A stretch of DNA of 38,267 nucleotides from Treponema sp. (lineage in GTDB: Bacteria; Spirochaetota; Spirochaetia; Treponematales; Treponemataceae): the NCBI GenBank assembly GCA_018384055.1, contig JAHAZL010000047.1:1-38267 (forward strand), written 5' to 3'. Positions 1-8,776 of the stretch are shown here, one piece after another. The notes beneath the pieces are model-generated. The model saw only the letters and a list, made by a program, of their open reading frames with translations, was not told where the DNA came from and did not search any database. Numbering within the stretch: the stretch's first letter is position 1; every line of letters starts with the position of its first letter. The position numbers and the translations under genes are program-made.

Positions 1-270
1 AATCTTGCAGCAAAAGCCATGAGGGCGCACTGGAGTATTGAAAATAATCTGCACTGGGTTCTAGATACTGTGTTTGATGAAGATTATTGCAGGGTAAGAA
101 AAGACAACAGTGCACAGAATTTGAATATTATAAGAAAACTTGTTATGAACTTATTAAAGGGTTTAGATTTGCCTGTCGCAACAAAAAAGAAGAATCTTAC
201 AATAGGCAACAAACAGACACTCTGTTTAAAAAACGAAAAATGTCTGCTTTACGCTTTGCAGAATCTATAA
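1..270 (+). pseudogene. ISAs1-like transposase, C-terminal end only (cut by window edge)
   Basis: The reading frame is open from base 1 and ends with TAA at 268-270, giving about 89 residues. It carries the C-terminal signature of ISAs1/DDE transposases: a W-S-I-E-N-x-L-H-W block followed by L-D-x-x-F-x-E-D, an R-x-R-K-D-N-S-A pair of basic residues, and an N-I-I-R-K-L-x-M-N-L-L helix. In the family the glutamate of this block is the last acidic catalytic residue. The rest of the gene lies to the left of the window, so I cannot tell whether the element is intact. I see no terminal inverted repeat in the following 350 bases. It may be a complete gene truncated by the window, or an IS remnant; the family call is fairly sure. 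Confidence 0.7.
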
Positions 271-628
271 TGCGTTTGCCTTGTACAAAAGATTTGGTCT
301 ACTTGACAAAAGTGACAAAATTTTATTCATACGTTGGCTTTAAAATAGACGATTCTGTAAATTCTGACGGAAAGATGATTTTTTTGAGGATTATAGTTTT
401 GAAATAAGAATTTCAACTTAAGAAGGACGAAAAAAAATATTTTTTTAAATAAAAAAAATTATGGCGAAATTTTTCTCAAAAAAGTCTAAAATTATTAGAG
501 ATATTAGATAAAAAAGGGATAAAATGTACTATACATTATTCTGTATGAAAATATATGTTATTGCTTTTTCCAGTTTTATGTGAAATGCTAATAAAAGTTC
601 AAAATATTTTCGAACAAGGAGAAATAAT
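271..628. other. AT-rich intergenic region with a TATACA/TGTATG inverted repeat
   Basis: No convincing gene is present. The stretch around 425-480 is built from A and T tracts. An inverted repeat, TATACA (530-535), six bases, TGTATG (542-547), lies about 80 bases upstream of the next gene and resembles the half-sites found before the sigma factor gene at 22346-22432. The next gene has a clear AAGGAG ribosome site at about 615-620. A promoter for the 629-8616 operon should be here, but I could not find a good -35/-10 pair. Confidence 0.4.
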
Positions 629-2275
629 ATGTGTAGAAAAACAGGAAAGAAAGTATTTGCTTCTCTTTTTATTTCAACTGTTTTAACTTGCTTTGTTTCA
701 GAACAATTGTTTGCCAAAGGTAAAGAAAAGCGTCCTGAACTTCCAAAGGAGGAAGAAGGTTTTTACTACGGTTATGGCAAGGCTTCTACTAGCGAAGAAG
801 CAGAGTTCATGGCAAAGAAGGAACTTATTGAAAATGCCTTGACAGATGAATTGAAAACATTGAAGCCAAGAGCTTCTCGTATTTCAGTAAGCGATGATTC
901 AGTTAATGCAAGATTGCAGAAACTGAGCTTCAGCAAAAACGACAAGAAGGGCTTGGACGTTTCATGCAAGCTCAAGGCAAACAAGTGGGCAGAAAGTGAA
1001 GAATCTTTCCGCAATAACCTTCGTGCTTCCCTGGATGCAAACTATGAAGTTTTGAAGTCAGGAAAGTCTACTGCAGAAAAACTCGACAGTGCTGTTGCTA
1101 TCCTGAATCAGCTTTCAGTTAACGGCATCTACGATTTGCTTTCACTTCATGAAGGTGGAGACGAACTCTACTCGAAGAAGGTTGAAGGAATGTGCGGTAC
1201 CCTCGTTGATGAACTTGCATTTGCAATTTCAACGCCAAGCGGAATCGTTAATTCTTCAACAGCTTTCTCTGTAAATGTAAAGGACAGGAACGGAAAGGCT
1301 GTAAAGGGATTAAGCGTAAAGATATCTTGGGATCCTGCTTCTGTTCCAGTATCATTTGATGATGCTGAACCCGTTGACGGTATCGTTGATATCGTTAAGA
1401 CAGATGCAGAAGGAAATGCAGAGTTTTCTTTCCCAGAATCTGATGTAATGAAGGGAAGACCTGTTACTCTTACAGTTTCAACAGCATTCTCGGCATCTAA
1501 GCTTGCAACTTCTGCAATGAGAAAGTTTGATGCACGTTCATCTGCTGACGAAAACTACATTTTTGTTACTGAAGATTCAGAATCATACAAGACTGTTATG
1601 GTAGAAGCAGGTGACTTCGAAGCTGGTGCTATTGACGGTGACAGGAAGGCCGGAAGCAAGGAAGCAAAGCACACTGTAACTTTGTCTGCTTACGAAATGT
1701 CTGTTTCACCTGTAACTAATGCACAGTATGCAGCATTTATTCTTGCAATACGCAGTGAAGAATATCCAGAATTCATGAGCAACCCTGAATACAACAAGGC
1801 TAATCAGCCTGTAATCGGCGTAAGCTTTGATGATGCAAATGAATATGCAAAATGGCTTTCTGAACAGACAGGAGACACATATCGCCTTCCAACTGCAGAA
1901 GAATGGGAAAAAGCTGCTCGTGCCGGTGAACAGGTAATCTATCCATGGGGTAATGATGTTCCTTCAAAGAAGAAGAATGCAAACTACAATAAAAACGGAA
2001 AGTTCAAGGGACCTTCCCCTGTAGGTGCATTTGAAGAAGGCAACAACGCTTGGGGTCTTAAGGACATGAGCGGAAACGTTTGGGAATGGACATCATCTGA
2101 ATTCGTAACAGAAGGTGCAGAACCATCAGAAGAAGGTGTTTCTTCTCGTGTTGTGAAGGGCGGTTCATGGATGGACGGTCCTGTTGATTTGAGAATTTCA
2201 AACTTTAAAACTGTAGAAACAACAGAAAAATCAAATGAAGTTGGATTCCGTCTTGTAAAGGAGGTTAAGGAATGA
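629..2275 (+). CDS. Secreted protein with LPP20-like, Ig-like and FGE-sulfatase (SUMF1) fold domains
   Basis: 548 residues. A signal peptide covers about residues 1-29 (basic start, hydrophobic core, ending near LFA-KG), so the protein is exported. Residues about 45-150 resemble the LPP20/FlgT-type fold (G-Y-G-K-A followed by an alanine-rich helix). About 196-300 looks like an Ig-like beta domain. About 320-548 is an FGE-sulfatase domain, recognised by P-V-T-N-A-Q-Y, the R-L-P-T-A-E-E-W-E run, N-V-W-E-W (483-487), G-G-S-W (511-514) and the terminal G-F-R-L. The paired cysteines used by true formylglycine-generating enzymes are missing from the region after GGSW, so I infer a binding or structural role, not sulfatase activation. 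It is first in the operon; its stop overlaps the next start in ATGA. SD AAGGAG precedes the ATG. Confidence 0.8.
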   Translation: MCRKTGKKVFASLFISTVLTCFVSEQLFAKGKEKRPELPKEEEGFYYGYGKASTSEEAEFMAKKELIENALTDELKTLKPRASRISVSDDSVNARLQKLSFSKNDKKGLDVSCKLKANKWAESEESFRNNLRASLDANYEVLKSGKSTAEKLDSAVAILNQLSVNGIYDLLSLHEGGDELYSKKVEGMCGTLVDELAFAISTPSGIVNSSTAFSVNVKDRNGKAVKGLSVKISWDPASVPVSFDDAEPVDGIVDIVKTDAEGNAEFSFPESDVMKGRPVTLTVSTAFSASKLATSAMRKFDARSSADENYIFVTEDSESYKTVMVEAGDFEAGAIDGDRKAGSKEAKHTVTLSAYEMSVSPVTNAQYAAFILAIRSEEYPEFMSNPEYNKANQPVIGVSFDDANEYAKWLSEQTGDTYRLPTAEEWEKAARAGEQVIYPWGNDVPSKKKNANYNKNGKFKGPSPVGAFEEGNNAWGLKDMSGNVWEWTSSEFVTEGAEPSEEGVSSRVVKGGSWMDGPVDLRISNFKTVETTEKSNEVGFRLVKEVKE

Positions 2276-3732
2276 AAAAAAATTTGAAGAATATTTTAGT
2301 TTTAGCAGCTTCAGGAGCATTGGCATTGTCTGCCATGATGTTCACTTCATGTGGTTCTACACAGACTGACGGTGTAGATCCTGCAATCACAAAGGGTGTA
2401 GAAGCATGGAATAGAAGAGGTCCTTCTACAGCAGAAAACTATTGGACAAATATTGCTGACGAAAAAGTTAAGCAGAAGTATTTGAACTACATCAAGTTGT
2501 ACAATGATGGTGTTGCAGCTTTGGACAGCACAGATTCAATGAAGGCAACACAGGAAGGCAAATTGATTTCTGCATGTAACACAGCATTGTCAAAATTCAG
2601 TGCGCTTGATGCAGCACTTCAGTTGGATGATGAAGTTTGCCAGAAGGGTACAGCTTTGACAGTTCCTCGCATCAACAAGCTGCTCGAAGCAGAAAAGGTT
2701 TCGGAAGCAAAGAAAATGTACAAGACAGCAAAGCAGGTTTACGGTGCTTCAGCTGAACTTGATACAGTTGGTAAGGAAATTGATGCCGTAAGCAGCATTT
2801 CTGCAAAGAAGAAGTCCCTCAAGGATGAAGCAGAGGCTGCATCTCAGATTGAAAATGTGGATGACAAGATTGCTGCATATCAGAAAATCGTGGATTCTAT
2901 TCCTTCATTGAAGAAGGATGTTGCCGCTGCTGCAGCAAAGTCTGGTGCAGAATCAACAGTTCCTGTTAAGTCTGCAGTAAAGGGATTCAACAATACATGT
3001 CAGGATGTTGTATCACAGCGCAAGCTTGCAATCCGCGAAAAGGCTTATGAATACAAGGAACAGATTGGTGATGTATTTGCTCGCCAGCTTGAAGGTACAG
3101 GCAGCGGAAAGAACGGTGCCTTTACAAATCAGGAAATCCTCAACCACTACCAGTCAGTTAAGGCAGACATGCAGGTTGCTTATGATCAGTTGCTCGAATT
3201 CCAGAAGAAGTATCCAGAAGAAATCGATGCAAATGTAATCAAGGATGTTAACGCACAGAAGACAACACTCCAGTCTAAGATTACAGTTGTTGAAAAGGAA
3301 ATCGCAAGAGAAAAGGAAATCGCATCCCGCGGTAAGTTCGTTGGTATGATCGGTTTGTTCAATGCAGAAGCAGGTGATGCAAAGAAGTCTAAGCCAGCTA
3401 AGTTCTCTGGTTCAACAAAAAAGAAGCCAGACTACCTCTGGGGTATTGTTGATATCGCTCCAGGTGCAATGAATGACCTTGTCATCACAATGAAGGACAA
3501 CAGAAACGTTCACGTATTCAACCAGAACACAAAGAGCGGAAAGCAGATTGAAAAGCTTGGATTGAAGGACTTGATCAGCCGTCAGAACAAGGTAGGTAAT
3601 TCTTGGCCAGTAATGAACGCAAGAGAAGCTTTGAACGGTTCTGTTTACTATGTACAGGTTGAACAGGGCAAGTCTGACGTATATTCGGGAGAAGCAGTTG
3701 TTTATGCTTCATTCATTACCCGTTCAAGATAG
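2272..3732 (+). CDS. Lipoprotein of unknown function, helical
   Basis: 486 residues; I do not recognise the family. The N-terminus has a basic start, a hydrophobic core and a lipobox ending in T-S-C (Cys27), so it should be a lipoprotein. Residues about 40-345 are rich in Ala, Lys, Glu and Gln with few prolines and are probably mostly helical, possibly coiled coil. The C-terminal about 110 residues change character, with more aromatic and beta-prone sequence (for example W-G-I-V-D-I, V-Y-Y-V-Q-V). The start codon overlaps the preceding stop by four bases, so translation is probably coupled to the FGE-fold gene. The oligopeptide binding protein follows after 20 bases. A shared envelope role with these neighbours is inference only. 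Confidence 0.75.
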   Translation: MKKNLKNILVLAASGALALSAMMFTSCGSTQTDGVDPAITKGVEAWNRRGPSTAENYWTNIADEKVKQKYLNYIKLYNDGVAALDSTDSMKATQEGKLISACNTALSKFSALDAALQLDDEVCQKGTALTVPRINKLLEAEKVSEAKKMYKTAKQVYGASAELDTVGKEIDAVSSISAKKKSLKDEAEAASQIENVDDKIAAYQKIVDSIPSLKKDVAAAAAKSGAESTVPVKSAVKGFNNTCQDVVSQRKLAIREKAYEYKEQIGDVFARQLEGTGSGKNGAFTNQEILNHYQSVKADMQVAYDQLLEFQKKYPEEIDANVIKDVNAQKTTLQSKITVVEKEIAREKEIASRGKFVGMIGLFNAEAGDAKKSKPAKFSGSTKKKPDYLWGIVDIAPGAMNDLVITMKDNRNVHVFNQNTKSGKQIEKLGLKDLISRQNKVGNSWPVMNAREALNGSVYYVQVEQGKSDVYSGEAVVYASFITRSR

Positions 3733-3752
3733 TTTCAGGAGATTAAAAACAA

Positions 3753-5333
3753 ATGAAAAAGAACATTATTAAAACTGCATTGGCTATTACTGCTGGTGCT
3801 GTAGTTTCAATCCTTGCATGCAGCTGTGGCCAGAAGGGTATGGTTGCTGCAGTATCAACAGAACCTGATTCATTGAACCCAGTTCTTCCACAGAATACTT
3901 CTGCATTGAACATCAATGAATTGATTTATGATGGTCTTACAAACAATGAAATCGATCCATCTAGCGGTGCCCTCTATACAGATTTTGCACTTGCTTCAGA
4001 AATCGTTCAGGGAAAGGACCGCAAGACTTACACTGTAACCCTCATCGATACAACATGGCACGATGGTACAGCTTTGACTTCAGAAGATGTTGTTTATTCT
4101 TTCAATGCTTACCTTGAACCAGCAAACGAATCTCCTAACAGAGAATACCTCAATTCATTCATCAAGAGCGTAGAAGCAGTTGATGACAAGACAGTAGTAA
4201 TCGTTTTCAAGAATCCTATTCCTGAATTCCGTGCATATCCTGTTCTTGCTACAGCAAAAATCGTTCCATCACACTACAATGGTCAGGCTATGAGCCTTGA
4301 TATGCGTGCTGATGAAAACACAAAGAAGTTTGCTACAGCTCCAATCGGAACAGGTCCCTACAAGTTTAAGGAATGGAAGCTTGGTAAGCAGGTTACTTTT
4401 GATGTAAACGGACTTTATTTCAAGCAGGTTCCAAAGTCAGAAACTTTGACTGTAAAGAGAATTCTTGACCCTGTTGTTAGACTTCAGGAATTGAGAAAGG
4501 GTCGCATCAATCTTATTCTCGAGACAAACCCAGCTGACCGCCCGGCAATTGCAAAGATCAGCGATGTGGACATCAATTCTTACATGCCTTACGCATTCTA
4601 TCAGGTTGCAATAAACACAAAGGCTTTCTCTAACGCAGAAGGCCGCCAGGCTATGGCTATGGCATTGAACAAGGCAGCTCTTGTTCCTGGCATTACAGAT
4701 GTAGAAGAAGGCGTTGTAATCAACAACGGTCCATTCCCAAGCAATCTCTTTGCTACAACAATTCCTGAATATGTTAAGGAACCGATGCCAAACTACCTCG
4801 AATACGATTTGGACAAGGCAAAGGCTCTTGCAGCTTCAGGCAATGTTGCAAACCAGAATGCAGTTCTCATTTACTCAGACTCAATGGGTGAATTTGGAAA
4901 GCAGCTTGCAGAAGGTGTTGCTGAACAGCTCAAGGAAATCGGTTTGAATGTTGAAGTTCGCCGAACTGGTGACCAGGTTTACAATCGCATGGTTTACAAG
5001 GAAAAGTCTTATGAACTCGCATTGCAGTACTGCGATGGTTTCGACAATGTTTACTCAAGCATCGGTTCTATGTACCGCTCAAAGGGTGCAGACAACATCA
5101 CAGGCATTGCAGACGGCAAGTTGAACAGTTTGTTTGACAAGTGGGATTCTGAAGTTGAAACAAAGAACTGGGTTGACCTTACACTTCAGATCAACAAGCG
5201 TGTAAGTGAACTTTGTCCTGCACTTTATATCTGTACTTTGCAGAAGGATGTTTATTCCAGAGGCTTGGGCAATGTTACTATTGCTTCTGACAACGCATTC
5301 CTTTCTGTTGAAGACTGGAAGTTTAAGAAATAG
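3753..5333 (+). CDS. ABC transporter substrate-binding lipoprotein, family 5 (Opp/Dpp-like)
   Basis: 526 residues, normal for family 5 solute-binding proteins. A lipobox near residue 23 (L-A-C-S-C) marks it as a lipoprotein. The mature part starts with the family pattern T-E-P-D-S-L-N-P, followed by N-E-L-I-Y-D-G-L-T, W-H-D-G-T-A-L-T-S-E-D-V-V-Y-S and G-T-G-P-Y-K-F-K-E-W. These bind peptides, nickel or other small molecules for import; the true ligand cannot be read from sequence. SD AGGAG lies upstream. Two permease genes and a double ATPase gene follow, making a complete importer. A strong hairpin lies between this gene and the permeases, suggesting that the binding protein is made in excess over the membrane parts. 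Confidence 0.93.
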   Translation: MKKNIIKTALAITAGAVVSILACSCGQKGMVAAVSTEPDSLNPVLPQNTSALNINELIYDGLTNNEIDPSSGALYTDFALASEIVQGKDRKTYTVTLIDTTWHDGTALTSEDVVYSFNAYLEPANESPNREYLNSFIKSVEAVDDKTVVIVFKNPIPEFRAYPVLATAKIVPSHYNGQAMSLDMRADENTKKFATAPIGTGPYKFKEWKLGKQVTFDVNGLYFKQVPKSETLTVKRILDPVVRLQELRKGRINLILETNPADRPAIAKISDVDINSYMPYAFYQVAINTKAFSNAEGRQAMAMALNKAALVPGITDVEEGVVINNGPFPSNLFATTIPEYVKEPMPNYLEYDLDKAKALAASGNVANQNAVLIYSDSMGEFGKQLAEGVAEQLKEIGLNVEVRRTGDQVYNRMVYKEKSYELALQYCDGFDNVYSSIGSMYRSKGADNITGIADGKLNSLFDKWDSEVETKNWVDLTLQINKRVSELCPALYICTLQKDVYSRGLGNVTIASDNAFLSVEDWKFKK

Positions 5334-5363
5334 TCATTATTTCTTTTAGTTTAATTTAATAAA

Positions 5364-5431
5364 GGTTACATGTTTACAGTTGTTTTGCTCGCAGTAGGAC
5401 TATTGTAAACTGTAGCCTTTTGGCTTTTTTT
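5364..5431 (+). terminator. Intra-operon hairpin, probable leaky terminator or mRNA stabiliser
   Basis: GGTTACA (5364-5370) and GTTTACA (5372-5378) pair with TGTAAAC TGTAGCC (5404-5417), giving 14 base pairs with one bulged T, one G-U pair and a 25-nt loop. A T-rich tract (TTTTGGCTTTTTTT) follows to 5431. A smaller alternative stem, AGCC-TTTT-GGCT (5414-5425), shares the 3' arm and runs directly into T residues. It sits between the binding-protein gene and the first permease gene. Confidence 0.6.
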
Positions 5432-5444
5432 GGAGTTTATAAAG

Positions 5445-6326
5445 ATGAAGCTTGTTCGCTTCTTGATAAAAGAAGTTCTGCTCAACGGAATCCTTTTCGT
5501 TCTTGCAGGTACTGTTATACTTTCGTTGCTTTATTTGGTTTCTACCAATGCAGATGCCGCGGCATATCTTGATGCCCTTAAGACTTTCGGCATGATTCTT
5601 ATTGGAAGGGGTGGAGAAAGGGCTATTGGTCATACATCCGGTGACATCATTCTTGCCGGTGCCGTTGAGACCCTGCCACTCGCATTGCTCTCTCTTGCTT
5701 TCCTTGTGTTTTTTACATTGGTTGGTGCAGCCTATGCTACAACCAGCCACTACATGGCTGTAAATTTTGGAAAGAAAACAAATGAAAGAATTGAAAAATG
5801 CCTTTATTTCCTTTTTTCTGTTTTTGCTGCTATTCCTCTGTTTGTAGGTTTCTGGTTGATGTATGTTATCTGGGGAAACAATGGAGCAATGCTGCCTTTG
5901 ATTGCCCTCGGTACAATTCTCTTTGGCGGCCTTACATGGGATGCATTGAACTTTTTGAAGGCTGACATGCTCGGTCAGGTTGGACAGGTTCATGGAATTC
6001 TGTTCAGCACTCTGGGTGACCACAAGTTGGGAAGACTTCTTCCACTTTCAGGTACATATTCAGGCTACCTTTTCAGTTCTTCTTTGCCTCGCTTCCTTCC
6101 ATATCTTGCCGGAAAAATTTCGGCAATCATCGGTTCAGTTACAATTGCTGAAATAGCATTTGACCTTCCTGGATTGGGGAAAAACCTTATCGATGCTATG
6201 GTTCAGACAAACACAAATCTTTTGATTACATCTGTTTTTGTTTTGCTCATTATCAATGCCATAGTTTCATTCATTGTTAAGTTAATTATGTTCCTGGTAT
6301 ATCCAAGAGTATATGAGGGTGCATGA
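5445..6326 (+). CDS. ABC transporter permease, DppB/OppB-like
   Basis: 293 residues from the ATG at 5445. I prefer this start to an upstream TTG at 5430 because GGAG (5432-5435) lies nine bases before it. The protein has a membrane segment right at the N-terminus, several more through the centre, and the BPD_transp_1 region near the C-terminus: G-S-V-T-I-A-E-I-A-F-D-L-P-G-L-G matches the conserved EAA-loop/last-helix pattern of DppB-type permeases (usually G-x-V-x-V-E-x-x-F-x-x-P-G-x-G). It forms half of the transmembrane channel of the importer encoded here. It overlaps the next permease in ATGATG. Confidence 0.88.
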   Translation: MKLVRFLIKEVLLNGILFVLAGTVILSLLYLVSTNADAAAYLDALKTFGMILIGRGGERAIGHTSGDIILAGAVETLPLALLSLAFLVFFTLVGAAYATTSHYMAVNFGKKTNERIEKCLYFLFSVFAAIPLFVGFWLMYVIWGNNGAMLPLIALGTILFGGLTWDALNFLKADMLGQVGQVHGILFSTLGDHKLGRLLPLSGTYSGYLFSSSLPRFLPYLAGKISAIIGSVTIAEIAFDLPGLGKNLIDAMVQTNTNLLITSVFVLLIINAIVSFIVKLIMFLVYPRVYEGA

Positions 6327-7138
6327 TGAGAAAGACAAATTTTGTAGATATTCTTAGAGTTATCGTTGTTTTCATTTTGGTTCTTCCATTGTTTTTGGCA
6401 TGGATTCCAATGGAATGTTATTCACACCTGCTTGCAGAAAACCTTGTAAAGGGCAACTTCTTCAGAAATCTTGTTTTGAGTTTCCAGGAACTTTCGATTA
6501 CTTTGGTTTCAACTGTAATCTTTGCAATGATCCTTTCTGTTTTGCTTGGATACCTTAGCGTTCTTTCATTGAAGATTGGACACTTCCTTGCAAATGTAAA
6601 CAATGCCGTTGAATCAGTTCCATCGATTTTGATTGCCCTGTTCCTTTATGCTCCAGTATCTGGTGCCCTTGCAAAGACATCCCATTCAAAATCAACAATC
6701 CTGTCCCTGGTTGTTTTCGTAATTGCCGCTACGGTTACTGTTTTGCCGGAAGCTGTAAGAAGCATTTCGATTCCTTTGGCAGACCTTTACGATAAAAAGT
6801 ATTCGGTAAGTTTCCGTTCCTATGGTTTTACAAAGAACCGCATTCTCCGTGTCCTCATGAAGATGGACATCATGAAGGCTTCCGTTAAGCGTGTTGCTGC
6901 GGGAATCCTTTTGAAGACTCTTGTTCTTGATACATCATTGGGTTATGTAATTCAGTGTGGCCTCGGTTCAACTGGTACACCTTCTCATACAAGCCCGGGA
7001 GCTTTGGTTGCGGCTAACCGTAAGGAACTTCTTTTGGGCGGAACAAACCCAGAATGGTTCTGGATTCCTACAGCCTTGCTTATTGCAGTGAGCGTTGCAT
7101 TCCTGTTGATCCTCAAGAAAGATAAGGAGGAAGCATAA
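6323..7138 (+). CDS. ABC transporter permease, DppC/OppC-like
   Basis: 271 residues with predicted membrane segments near residues 10-28, 50-75, 78-105, 130-150 and 245-265. The cytoplasmic loop about residues 165-190 (S-F-R-S-Y-G-F-T-K-N-R-I-L-R) is in the position of the EAA loop that contacts the ATPase. It is the second membrane subunit of the importer. The start at 6323 overlaps the previous stop; an ATG at 6326 is equally possible. Its TAA stop shares one base with the ATPase start (TAATG), so the three genes are tightly coupled. It is weakly conserved compared with classical DppC, so assignment rests partly on context. Confidence 0.83.
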   Translation: MMRKTNFVDILRVIVVFILVLPLFLAWIPMECYSHLLAENLVKGNFFRNLVLSFQELSITLVSTVIFAMILSVLLGYLSVLSLKIGHFLANVNNAVESVPSILIALFLYAPVSGALAKTSHSKSTILSLVVFVIAATVTVLPEAVRSISIPLADLYDKKYSVSFRSYGFTKNRILRVLMKMDIMKASVKRVAAGILLKTLVLDTSLGYVIQCGLGSTGTPSHTSPGALVAANRKELLLGGTNPEWFWIPTALLIAVSVAFLLILKKDKEEA

Positions 7139-8616
7139 TGTTGCCTGTTGAAATCAATAATTTTGCAATTCACCTTGGAAAGAACCGCATTACATTGAAG
7201 CCTACTTCCCTTAATATTGAAGTCGGAACTTCTACAGTAATCATCGGTCAGACAGGAATGGGGAAATCAGTTTTCCTCAAATCGATTGCCGGTATTCTTC
7301 CTTCGAATGTTTTTACTTATGAAGGAAACATGAAGATCAACGGCATCGATGCCTATGCAAACGGCAAGAAATGTTCCCTTGAAAACTGGAAGAAAATCCA
7401 GCAGTCAGGCCTTATGTTTGTTCCTGCAGAAACAGCATTGGCTTTGAATGCAGGTCTTACAATCGAACAGAACCTCAATCTTCTTGCTCCTGGCTGCAAG
7501 GACCTTATCATCCAGCGCCTCAAGGATTACTTTGACCTTGACTATGAAGCATACAAGAAGATTTATCCTGATGAATGTTCTGGTGGTCAGCTTCAGCGTT
7601 TGACTTTGATGATCCTTTTGTCCAGACCCGGCAATCTCATTTTGATCGATGAACCAACTGTAAACCTTGACCGTCAGCTCCGCGTTAAGTTTGTTGACTT
7701 CCTGAACAAGGAAATCCTTTCAGACAAAACAAAGACTTTCATCATGGTTTCCCACGATATTGACTTTATCCGCCGTCTTAACCTTTCACAGGCTTTCAGG
7801 CTTGTTGAAGGTGACCTCATTAAGCTTGATGAAGTTCCTCAGCTTGAAGGCTACGACAGGCCTGAATTTGAAAAGGGGTCTGCAGGAAACAAAATTGAAC
7901 TCATCAATGTAGCTCAGGCTTACATGAAGCGCAGCATTTTCGGTCAGAAGAAATTCACTGCTTTCAGGAACCTTAGCCTTGATTTTGAATGTTCAAAAAT
8001 CTACGGAATTACAGGACCATCTGGCTGTGGAAAATCAACTATGGTAAAGGCAATCCTCAGAATGCTTTCTGATACAGAAGGAAAGATCGTTATGGATGGT
8101 TCTGACCTTGTACAGATGAAACCTCTTGAAAAGGGATATGACCCAAAGAACTTCAAGCCATTCCGCAGAAGGATGCAGATTGTTCAGCAGGACAGCCGTT
8201 TCAGCTTCTTCCCGGATTTGAAGATCCGCGATTCCTTCAAGGAAATTTCAAAAGCAGGAAACGAAGGCACTATCGAGGAGTTCCTTGAAAATCTTAAGGC
8301 AGTTGGCATGCGTGAAGAACATCTTGATGCATATCCAATGACAATGTCTTCAGGTGAAAACAAGCGCCTTGACATTGCCCGTGCCCTTACAGCAAAGCCT
8401 CAGGTTTTGATTTTGGATGAACCCTTTGCCCACATTGACTTTGACAGCCGTTTGAAACTCTTCAAGGTTATCGGTGATTATCTGGCAAAAAATCCTACAA
8501 TCCTCATTGTCATCACTCACGAACAGTTTGACCTTTCATACTTCATTACAGATGAAATGGATTTCCCAAGTTTGGTTGATGCTGCTGACAACAAGATTGA
8601 GGCCGCAAAGGAATAA
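7138..8616 (+). CDS. Fused double ABC ATPase (DppD-DppF type) of peptide-type importer
   Basis: 492 residues containing two complete nucleotide-binding domains, so one protein supplies both motors. Domain 1: Walker A G-Q-T-G-M-G-K-S (37-44), signature C-S-G-G-Q, Walker B L-I-L-I-D-E-P (about 167-173), H-loop S-H-D. Domain 2: Walker A G-P-S-G-C-G-K-S-T (293-301), Walker B V-L-I-L-D-E-P (about 423-429), H-loop T-H-E. Its signature is changed to M-S-S-G-E (403-407) instead of L-S-G-G-Q, which suggests the two ATP sites are not equal. In most bacteria these subunits are separate DppD and DppF proteins. It is the last gene of the operon and is followed by a strong terminator. Confidence 0.92.
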   Translation: MLPVEINNFAIHLGKNRITLKPTSLNIEVGTSTVIIGQTGMGKSVFLKSIAGILPSNVFTYEGNMKINGIDAYANGKKCSLENWKKIQQSGLMFVPAETALALNAGLTIEQNLNLLAPGCKDLIIQRLKDYFDLDYEAYKKIYPDECSGGQLQRLTLMILLSRPGNLILIDEPTVNLDRQLRVKFVDFLNKEILSDKTKTFIMVSHDIDFIRRLNLSQAFRLVEGDLIKLDEVPQLEGYDRPEFEKGSAGNKIELINVAQAYMKRSIFGQKKFTAFRNLSLDFECSKIYGITGPSGCGKSTMVKAILRMLSDTEGKIVMDGSDLVQMKPLEKGYDPKNFKPFRRRMQIVQQDSRFSFFPDLKIRDSFKEISKAGNEGTIEEFLENLKAVGMREEHLDAYPMTMSSGENKRLDIARALTAKPQVLILDEPFAHIDFDSRLKLFKVIGDYLAKNPTILIVITHEQFDLSYFITDEMDFPSLVDAADNKIEAAKE

Positions 8617-8641
8617 CTCAGCTATTCTGATGATTCGACAT

Positions 8642-8685
8642 AAGGACCGATTCCAATATGAAAGTTGGTTTCGGTCCTTTTTTTT
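8642..8685 (+). terminator. Rho-independent terminator of the 629-8616 operon
   Basis: AAGGACCGA (8642-8650) pairs with TCGGTCCTT (8671-8679), extended inside by CCAA/TTGG (8653-8656/8665-8668), and is followed by a run of eight T. Confidence 0.9.
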
Positions 8686-8722
8686 ATGTCTGAAAAAAAT
8701 ATAAAAAAATCAATTATTTCTC

Positions 8723-8751
8723 TTGACACTTTATCTGTTATTCTATATTAT
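8723..8751 (+). promoter_or_regulatory. Sigma-70 promoter of tRNA-Asn
   Basis: TTGACA (8723-8728) and TATTAT (8746-8751) with a 17-base spacer. Transcription would start near 8758, about 19 bases before the mature tRNA 5' end. Confidence 0.85.
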
Positions 8752-8776
8752 ACCAATACATTCGAGAAATCGAAAT

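Noticed and set aside
1..407. Frameshifted second transposase frame at 87-407
   Set aside because: The frame open from base 1 reads as normal ISAs1 sequence to its stop; the other frame is a shadow.
629..2275. FGE-fold protein as the variable protein of a diversity-generating retroelement
   Set aside because: DGR targets can have this C-lectin-like fold, but I see no reverse transcriptase gene and no template repeat of the C-terminus in the window.
5400..6023. 207-residue minus-strand reading frame opposite the DppB-like gene
   Set aside because: It is antisense to a clear membrane protein gene and has composition of a shadow frame.
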